Source: Ryuthela nishihirai (taxonomy: Eukaryota; Arthropoda; Arachnida; Araneae; Heptathelidae). From it: a stretch of 64,000 bases of DNA. Of the stretch, positions 56,838-64,000 are shown piece after piece (within the stretch, counting starts at the first letter, position 1; each line of letters begins with the position of its first letter). The stretch lies in NCBI GenBank assembly GCA_038380435.1, contig JAWZYU010000009.1:65687901-65751900 (forward strand), given 5' to 3'. The translations under genes were made by a program, and so were the position numbers. The notes beneath the pieces were generated by a model. The model ran no database searches and was not told the origin of the DNA. It was given only the letters and a program-made list of their open reading frames with translations.

Positions 56838-57222
56838 GTTGGGTTGTTTTACCTCTGAACGGCACTTTTTTGCACACCATGGGCTAAATGGTAAGGTCAC
56901 ATGGACCCCGCAGGCTCAGAGAAGGTTGGGTGAGAGGACCCACTGGAACAACTGTTGGGAAACAGATGGTAGCCTCCCATCAAGGCCATCCAGCGTGTTC
57001 TTTAACGTGCACAGGGTATAGCTCTCCCATACACAGGTCTATGGCTTAGCATCCCATCCGACAGACGGCGGCCTTTCCAAGCCCATCAGTGTCCCCTATT
57101 GACCGTGGACAGGGCGGGGAATTTTGCGGAGATAAATCTCAACACTGACCCAGCTGGGACTTGAACCTGGGAACTACAGATTACAAGTCTGGCACATTAC
57201 CAACTGAGCCATCTCCACCCCT
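56838..57222 (-). mobile_element. SINE-A copy 11, complete, with 14-bp target duplication
   Basis: CAAATGACACTTGC flanks at 56824-56837 and 57223-57236. The head boxes are slightly degraded (GGGACTTGAACC; CAACTGAGCCATC). Confidence 0.93.
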
Positions 57223-57607
57223 CAAATGACACTTGCCTGGGGCCTCAACACTAATGGGGACCACAAAACAATCAAAACTCAGTTCCCCCACATTTAGCAA
57301 AAATATTTCACGACTAGCAAAAATCTACTACTCAAGAACACATCTCATTTTTACTTGGGTTAATACCAAATATAATGTGATTTATGTTAACTACAGATCA
57401 AGTTCCGCAAACACCCTAACGACCAATTTTGAAAATTTTCAAAGAACATGTGTCAGAAAGAGTATGAGAGACATTTTTATTCCACACTTAACTGCATCAC
57501 TCAGTGAAATTATATTTTTCGGCACTTTTTTTTTATGTGACCAATGGATTCATACGAAAAAAAGAAAATTCATTACTATAAAAAACAATAAATGACAATC
57601 ACAGAGT

Positions 57608-57990
57608 TATCTGTTGACTTTTTAATGTCTATAAATCCAATGAATATTTTATGAAAGAATTTTGCCAACATAATATGGGGCTCAAATCAGAAATATGCCA
57701 GAATATTCTACCATTGAGCAAATGCCAGCTGTCTCTTTTCCACCATATCACTTTTCCTGTGATTTTTTCCACAAAATATTTATTGATTTATAGACATTAA
57801 AAAGTCAAAGGTAACTATTTGAATGTCATTTATTATCTAAATCATTAATAGCACTAATAGTGTGAAGTGATTTCATTATTTATTTCCATCTCTGGCATGT
57901 TTCTGGAGAGATGTGAGTTCAAGTCCTATATGTCGTCGAAATTTTTTTCAAAAAATATTTATTGATTCATGACTATACAAAAGTAAAAAA
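57608..57990. mobile_element. Fold-back cluster of a third tRNA-like family (E)
   Basis: Arms 57608-57651 and 57771-57814 are inverse (GACTTTTTAATGTCTATAAA). Between them is a minus tRNA-like core (on the minus strand GCTCAATGGTAGAATATTC ... TTTGAGCCCC). A plus copy follows with core end GATGTGAGTTCAAGTCCTA and the tail ATATTTATTGATT. The layout matches families B and D. Confidence 0.65.
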
Positions 57991-57999
57991 AAGAAAATA

Positions 58000-58130
58000 C
58001 TCCCTCAAGCAGCTGACTTGCCACAGAGGTCTGACAGGAGCCTGTCAGTTTATATATGCCACAGTAGAAGGTCTGTGAGGATGCCGGGACCTCTGCAGTG
58101 AAACAGCACAACCATCCATGCCTTATCCAG
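58000..58130 (-). mobile_element. SINE-C copy, head-truncated
   Basis: CTCCCTCAAGCAGCTGACTT, CTGACAGGAGCCTGTCAG, CATCCATGCCTTATCCAG; the tRNA-like head is missing. Confidence 0.85.
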
Positions 58131-58251
58131 ATAAGATTAAATATTTAAAAATTTTTAATATACACCTTATTATTAACACACACACAGCATATATTCCACA
58201 TCACTATTGTTATAAAAATAATAAGCAATGAAAATGGCAACCATTACAAGC

Positions 58252-58735
58252 CAACAAATTTTGGTACTTTTTGGTTATCTCTGGTCACATTTTTTTTGTG
58301 ACGAAAAATAAACACCAAAGTAAACCAAGAACATCATTCACAATGCATAGCTGACCGGCATTATAAAAAAGTCCACAAAACTAAATAATCTCATTGGAGA
58401 CAACACATACCAAAAAGCATGAAAATCGGTAACAGTGCACTGCCGACCAAATTATAAAAAAAAACCCAAAACTAAATGTCCTCACAGACAACACAAACCG
58501 AAAAACATGAAAATTGGAAAGTGTACTGCTGACCGAATTATAAGAAAGTCCCCGAAACTAAATAATCTCATCGGAGACAACAACAACAAAAAAAAACATC
58601 TTATAGCTCAAATAACCCACCCCTAAATTACTCATTAACCTTCCCGACTCCATCAAAAACTGCCATTTTCCCCCAAAAAAGTCGTCAAGAAAATGTGACG
58701 GGAGATAACCGAAAAGTACCCAAATTTTTATAATT
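58252..58735. mobile_element. MITE with 40-bp inverted ends and three internal 87-bp repeats
   Basis: The left end GGTACTTTTTGGTTATCTC..GTCACATTTT and the inverse right end AAAATGTGACGGGAGATAAC..AAAAGTACC form the termini. Inside, GACCGGCATTATAAAAAAGT / GACCAAATTATAAAAAAAAA / GACCGAATTATAAGAAAGTC start three tandem units. Superfamily unknown. Confidence 0.75.
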
Positions 58736-59154
58736 ATTTTCTGATAAATATTCAAAAACAAAATTATGAATTTTTATTTCATAGGAATCCATTGGTTGCA
58801 TTATAAAAATAGTACCAAAAAAAGGTTACAGAGGGAGTGAATCAGTAAAGTGTGGAATCAAAAAAAAAAAATTGCGCATAATCTCAATAAATGCGTGTTT
58901 TCAAAAAAATCACCAAAACTGCCCAGCAAGTCTGCAAAACTTGAGTCTACATTACAAACAACATTATTTTTATTTACAATCTTTTTTTTATTTATTTTTC
59001 AGTATGTGAAAGTTTAAATAATGTATATTAAATTTTCAATTTATACACTTCAGTAATTCCATTTATTTAATCTGCTGACTATATTTTCCCATTAATAAGT
59101 TGTAAAATTTTTGGAAACACCTCCTCTCCTAGGCAGGGGCCTCCCCAGTAGTAG

Positions 59155-59341
59155 TTTTTTTTTTTTTTTTTTTTTTTTTGGGGGGGGGGTGAATTTTTCA
59201 AATGATTAAAACTATTAAAAAGAGGGGCAACCAATGGTACATTTTGTATCAATACTTAATAGTTGCTACAAGTTTCAAAAGCATAAAAATGCAAAATAAT
59301 TCTTGAAACATATGCACTTGGATGGGGGGGGGGGGGGGGGG
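59155..59341. repeat. Homopolymer block: T-run, G-run and second G-run
   Basis: About 25 T then 10 G at 59155-59190, and about 19 G at 59323-59341. They flank short sequence related to a GGTTTGAAGCCTCCAAACC hairpin (59343-59361). Assembly length may be unreliable here. Confidence 0.85.
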
Positions 59342-59427
59342 AGGTTTGAAGCCTCCAAACCTCACCCTTAAATACACCATTATGCCTCCCAAATCTTTTG
59401 GACCTGGTGACTTCAGATGTCTTAATA

Positions 59428-60025
59428 TAGGGTGTTCTTAAACTTTTCCAGTTACAGCCCTTCTAACCATTGACAGAATTTTTTCGACCCCCTCCCATTT
59501 ACCATTGATGAAATTTTCATCCCACCTCCTTCCATTAATGGAATTTGTCACTTACATTCCTTTACCAATGACGAAAATAACTTGAGGCAAGAATATTCTC
59601 ACAACAAAATGCTCTAAACTACAGTATAGTATGCAACACCAGAAAGTTCTGGTAAACTAAGGTGCCTGGAGCAGCCAACAGAAGAACTGATGGAGAGAGA
59701 GGTGTATATGGTTGGAGGGGGAGGCAGGAACATAGCAGGATGAAGGGAGTAGAGGAGGGCTTGAGGCTAGCTTTTTCATGTCTCATAATATAGGAATCAT
59801 TAACGCTCTCATCTGACAGATGTAACAGAGTGGGAGAGAGAGAAGAAAAAGGTGTCTTTTGATATAGTTAACTCTCATTTTTACAATAAATGAATTAGAT
59901 GTTGTTTTACACATTACACATTCAACCATATATATTTGTGGCCTTACTCTAAGGTGCTTATGACCCACAATTTGATTTTGGATGAATATGAACAATGGTG
60001 GATTAAGACAGTTTGAGAAACATTG
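59428..60025. mobile_element. hAT-type non-autonomous element
   Basis: Left end TAGGGTGTTCTTAAACTTTT and right end GACAGTTTGAGAAACATTG are inverse in the hAT manner. 8-bp flanks TCTTAATA and CCTTAATC agree at six positions. No transposase. Confidence 0.7.
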
Positions 60026-60292
60026 CCTTAATCTACCACTGCCCATATTCATAAAAAATAAATTTAAAAAGTCGTTTTCCAAAACTTTTTGCTTTTAACT
60101 TTAAAATTTTAATTGATTTTTGTACTATGATCATCATTACTACTTATTAAGTTTTAAATAAAAAGCTTCAAAATTTCTTCATAAATTTTTCAAAACTTTT
60201 AATCCCATATAGGTATAGTCTATCTTTCATTATATCTTCACTAATTTTAATATTTATCACATAATTACATATTGTTTTTAAAATATACATTG

Positions 60293-60860
60293 TTAGTTGG
60301 TTGGTTGGTTGGTTGGGGTTTAATGGTGCAAGGGCAACAAGGCTATGTTGCGCCAAATTAAGGTAAATAAAAAGGTAAAAAGACATCAAACCCTCAACCA
60401 AAGTTAGAAGCAACACAAAAGAAAAGGGAAAGTAACAAAAATGGAAAAGACACTACAAGAATGAAAAATAAATAAAATAATGTATAACAAAAAACTAATG
60501 TGTATAAAGAACAAGAACAAAATATAACTACCAACTGTAAAAGAGAAAATCACCATGGGTGTAGACCCATGTAAAAGCAAAAATAAGTGTAAATTCAAAA
60601 ATATCAAAGTTAAAATCTTATAAAATTGTGAAATGCCCTGTAAAACTTTAAAATAAAAAACTGGGGGTTAAAATGGAATCATCGGCTAAAAAGTCCGAAT
60701 GTAAGGGTCTCAGACAATAAATCATGAAAGTTCAAATATAATCTGCGTTCAATTAAAATGTTTGATGGTTAAACTGGTGTCGTTAAATTTACACATTGTT
60801 GAGTATAACTGAAAAGAGATTTAGAAATCCTGTTGCTTTCTTTACATCAACAGCACTGCA
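60293..60860 (-). mobile_element. LINE-type 3' region with (CCAA)n tail
   Basis: GGTTGGTTGGTTGGTTGG at 60298-60315 is a (CCAA)n tail on the minus strand, preceded by TTTGGCGCAACATAGCC and GTTGCCCTTGCACCATTAAA. The same family as 52380-52920. No coding part remains. Confidence 0.6.
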
Positions 60861-61479
60861 AAAATAAGTAATGACTTAGCAACAATTTGGCTTTCCAAGT
60901 CATGTCGAATCCACAACTGCAATTTATGCAAATATGTATGCATATATTGTATTGTTAACCTGCAAACTACAGTAAAATGAGTCTACATCACAAGATGAAT
61001 CAAAATCCAAAAACACTTAAAATAAAAGTTCATATATTTTATTCATATTTAAATGCAACTAGTGATCATAATTTTCTTGTTTATCAGTCATATATATGAT
61101 TTAAAAATCTCCTGTCTTACCACTAATTTTGAAAATATTGTTGTAGACCAAATATATATTATCATTATTCTAAAATACTCCAATGTATCTGAAAAAACAG
61201 AATGTTTATTATTAAGCCCATCTTGTATATTTTAACTTCAAACAATGAGTCAGAAATTAAAAAAGGAATTGCAATGAAAGATGGGCATGTTTAACGTTTT
61301 TCTAAACATTCAACATAAACGAATAACTTCCCTAACATTGTCATAAACGAAAAAATATCGTTTGAGTTTATAAACAGTTTAGTTCACATTTATTTGAAAA
61401 CTATATCTTATTTGCATTACTCATACATTCACAGTAGTAATCACGCTCGCAATCCTACTGTTTCAGAATGGTACATGAA
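60861..61479. other. No feature seen
   Basis: AT-rich sequence without a recognised element. Confidence 0.5.
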
Positions 61480-61800
61480 AATTGGCATTTCCGGATATGA
61501 CGCGCAAACAGAATTTTTCAGAATTAACACAGGTATTATTAAAAATTATTTCAATTTCTGTGTAGGTTACACCAAAACTTATACCTAAATTTACCTGTTT
61601 TGTAAAACCATTTGTTTAAATACAATCAGTAGAGCAATGTCCTCTTCCAAATATAATATTTTTAATCGGCCAAAAATGTCCCAGAACAGGAAATTGCAGA
61701 CAAAAGGAAATGCAATGATATCACACGTGACCGGATCTCAACATCTCGTAATCTATTACTGCGCGTGAAGAACCGAGATTAACATTAGAAATTGCCACTT
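61480..61800 (-). promoter_or_regulatory. Candidate GABPA promoter and 5' untranslated exon
   Basis: This is a local CpG-containing patch in AT-rich DNA. It holds CACGTG (61724-61729), ATTTCCGGATATGACGCGC (61486-61504; ETS-type TTCCGG plus ATGACG) and CTGCGCGTGAAG. On the minus strand AAAACAG|GTAAAT at 61595/61594 could be the donor of a non-coding first exon spliced to 48205. That would give a 13.4-kb first intron. No TATA box is evident. Inference only. Confidence 0.3.
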
Positions 61801-62164
61801 TCATTTTGCTAAAACGTTACACTTTTCAAAAATCCAAGTGCGGCCCACTGGCAGGACAAAAAAAAAATACTTTTCGTAGACATGATAGTTTTAATCACGG
61901 ATGTAGATGGAGACATGATTTCGTGAAAACTCAGCATCGATGACATCTCAGGGCAACTCATTGGCAGTCGCGATTGAGCTCCATAGCATAATATGTGTTC
62001 CTTTCATTTCAATAGCTCATTCTCCTTTGATTTCTAAAACACTTTAAACTCTGAGACAATGTCCAACTGTTGCTGTGAAATTTAATGTTGCGATAGATAT
62101 AGAAACAGAAAATGGAATTACGTTTAATGAGTGAATAAAAAGCAATAAAAAATTACTTCCAGAA

Positions 62165-62290
62165 CACATACATCGAAGAGCCAAAACATTACGACCAGCC
62201 ATTGAGGTAATATTACTAGAAACAGGACTGGCAACGGACGCCATGAACACTTACAGATGTTAAGCCCACGTCAATGGTTAAGCTTAGTCG
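62165..62290 (+). repeat. Tc1/mariner terminal-repeat-like relic
   Basis: CATCGAAGAGCCAAAACATT followed by ACGACCA resembles the common terminal sequence (GATCAGCCAAAACATTATGACC) of one Tc1-type group. It may be the left end of the element whose transposase begins at about 63.6 kb. Confidence 0.5.
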
Positions 62291-63599
62291 ATAGTGAGGA
62301 GAAGGTTGGGTGTTTTTAATAAGTCTACAGTGAAATGCCTACTTCATGCTCCATGTAGGGATGCAAAAATAAATGCTTTAAAGGAAGTAATTTGACATTT
62401 CATAGGTTAGTACTTTACGAAAATTACGAGATGTGTTGTTCGTGATAAATTAAAAATTGAAATTGTTAAACTAAGGGATTTAAAAATAAAGGGTTGTCAA
62501 CTTTTCAATATGCCTTTCTGTCTAAGTCGAAAGTAGTTCACGAATTTTTTAATACATGAAACTAATAATATTTGCATATTTAAAGTAGATGATTTAAAGC
62601 CTGAATTAACATGAAATTAAAAGAATATTTTCGTACATTTTATTAAAATAAGAAATATTAAGCATATGGCATTAAATTTATGAGACGTCTGCTTTGCATT
62701 TTTTATTTTGCCAAAGTGTATTATTATTTAGATAACATATTATATATTGTGCCAGCTTATATTATTTGGGTTTTTTATAGCATGAAATTAAATTCTGTCA
62801 TTTATTGGGAGGAGATTTGATTTCCTGCCTCAGCTGAATTAAAAAAAGTTTACACTCTCTGATTATTTATTTTAACTTTTAATAAAAATTCATGTTTTTT
62901 AATGAAAGAAGAAAATAAATGTGACTTTTCATGGTTTTTTTTTTAAATGAGGCGCGGATTTGCACTATTAAGGTCTATAAATTTTGAGGGCATACACTTA
63001 AGCTGAATGATTTGATCATGTATTAGATTTTAAAATACGTTTACCATTGTTCCTATTTCAATCGGGCTCAGATTAAAGTCTGCTAAGTTTACAGTCAATT
63101 TAGTTCAGCTTCAATCACATATTAATAACATATCGATTTTTTTTCAAATTTTCATTCAAAACCTCGATTTGAAAGAGAAGCAGTTTCCAGCGTCTTCGTT
63201 TTTCATCCGATATAAATCGGTAAGTGTGTTTTAATTAAATAAATTTTGCTTTAATTACTACACTGGAATAACCTCATTGAAATAAAAAGCAAAAAACAGC
63301 AAAGTTCTGCCTCATTTAAATCATTTGTTAAGCATTTTTAAATAGCCTTCATCGTTGTTCGCAACCAATTCGCAAGGCATCATGGGTATCTTTCCTCACT
63401 AAGCAGTCGGCAGGCACAGCCGTCTGTGATCATGGCGGTCAATGCTACGGGAAGTCTCTAGTATTCCTCAATGCGACCAGCATGTCTTTGTGCAAATCGA
63501 AGCAACTACACGTAAATGACGGCGCGTGTGAAATCATGAAACAAGTATAAATAACATCTGATACTGAGCTCTGTTAATTAGTGTTATTCTTGTTCTTCA
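62291..63599. other. AT-rich DNA then a CpG-richer patch
   Basis: No exon is recognised. 63350-63540 is richer in CpG and contains CATGGCGGTCAATGC. TAAATCG|GTAAGTG at about 63219 looks like a plus-strand splice donor, without other support. Confidence 0.4.
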
Positions 63600-64000
63600 G
63601 AAGGGAAAGGCATCGGACTTAAGTGAGTTTGACAAAGATCAAATTGTAATGGTCAAACAACTGGGTCAGAGCATTTCTGAGATGACAAGGCTGGTGGGCG
63701 TCGTCAAGGCGACAAGGGTGTTCATGGGTAGCAGTGGTTAGTACCTTAAAAATGTGGTCCGAGAAAGGAAAAATCGCGAACCGGTGGCAAGGTGTGGGCC
63801 GACCACTGCTCATCGATGCTAGAGGTGAGTGAAGGCTATCCAGTATGCTACGAGTCAACAAAGGGATACTGTGGCGTAACTCACCCGGAATTTGGATACT
63901 GGTGACAGGAGTAATGTGCCACAACACATAGCACATCAAACCTTGTTGAAAGTGTCTGCGTAGCCGCAGGCCATTCCGAGTGCCCATGCTAACCTCAGTT
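63600..64000 (+). mobile_element. Tc1-like transposase, N-terminal half (cut by window edge)
   Basis: Frames read ASDLSEFDKDQIVMVKQLGQ and SISEMTRLVGVVK, the paired-type helix-turn-helix of a Tc1 group. Then ERKNREPVARCGPTTAHR and, shifted, HIAHQTLLKVSA and AIPSAHANLS. Stops at about 63741 and after. The catalytic half lies beyond the right edge. Confidence 0.75.

Noticed and set aside
59155..59341. G-quadruplex regulatory element
   Set aside because: These are plain homopolymer G-runs next to a T-run, probably slippage or assembly-sensitive, with no regulatory context.
63180..63232. First exon of a divergent plus-strand gene
   Set aside because: A GTAAGT donor and CpGs alone are insufficient, and no coding frame or downstream exon is visible.
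1..64000. CRISPR array, bacterial operon or phage system
   Set aside because: Repeats are dispersed eukaryotic elements; no regular repeat-spacer array, Shine-Dalgarno-led gene runs or phage genes are seen.

Overview
The window is nuclear DNA of an animal: AT-rich, intron-scale spacing, no operons, and packed with eukaryotic retrotransposons, DNA transposons and tRNA-derived repeats. The repeat spectrum (R1-like and RTE-like LINEs, Penelope-like elements, mariner/Tc1, tRNA-headed SINEs) and the one host gene fit an arthropod, most likely a chelicerate. I cannot name the species.

Host gene. Five coding exons on the minus strand (48205-47975, 38490-38349, 28737-28653, 20527-20447, about 8350-8192) join in phase and read as the N-terminal half of GA-binding protein alpha (GABPA; Drosophila Ets97D), an ETS transcription factor. 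They cover an N-terminal extension, the OST (GABP-alpha N-terminal) domain and the linker up to the conserved QVTRW motif. The Pointed and ETS DNA-binding exons must lie left of base 1. The introns are about 8 to 12 kb, so most of the window is intron. A candidate upstream promoter lies near 61.5-61.8 kb.

Repeats from left to right. 1-9.5 kb: a Penelope-like relic, a shuffled RTE relic carrying a hAT MITE, a 5'-truncated R1-like LINE that keeps its RNase H ORF, and a Tc1-like transposase split by a SINE. 9.5-19.7 kb: two near-identical RTE-like LINEs sharing the same disabling mutations; the first sits inside a 1.5-kb-plus repeat (F-G) whose second copy is at 46.4-47.9 kb. 20.8-25 kb: two Penelope-like copies in inverted orientation, with a cluster of tRNA-Thr-like elements inserted in the reverse transcriptase. 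25.7-36.4 kb: SINEs, a solo Gypsy-type LTR, long hairpins and a palindromic cluster of a second tRNA-like family. 36.4-45 kb: a mariner relic, a 3.0-kb CACTG-ended transposon with TTA target duplication, a piggyBac-like MITE and a Tc1 relic. 48.5-64 kb: further Tc1 and mariner relics, many SINEs, MITEs, a hAT element and LINE 3' ends.

Most distinctive signal. Three tRNA-like families (22.6-23.6, 33.9-34.7, 57.6-58.0 kb) occur as clusters with the same fold-back layout: a minus copy, a truncated minus copy, a plus-strand tail, then a plus copy. The tails after the tRNA core differ between loci but repeat in both orientations within a locus. Related palindromes occur at 31.1-32.0, 38.9-42.0 and 43.1-44.1 kb. 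This is not ordinary SINE structure and is the best candidate for something undescribed.
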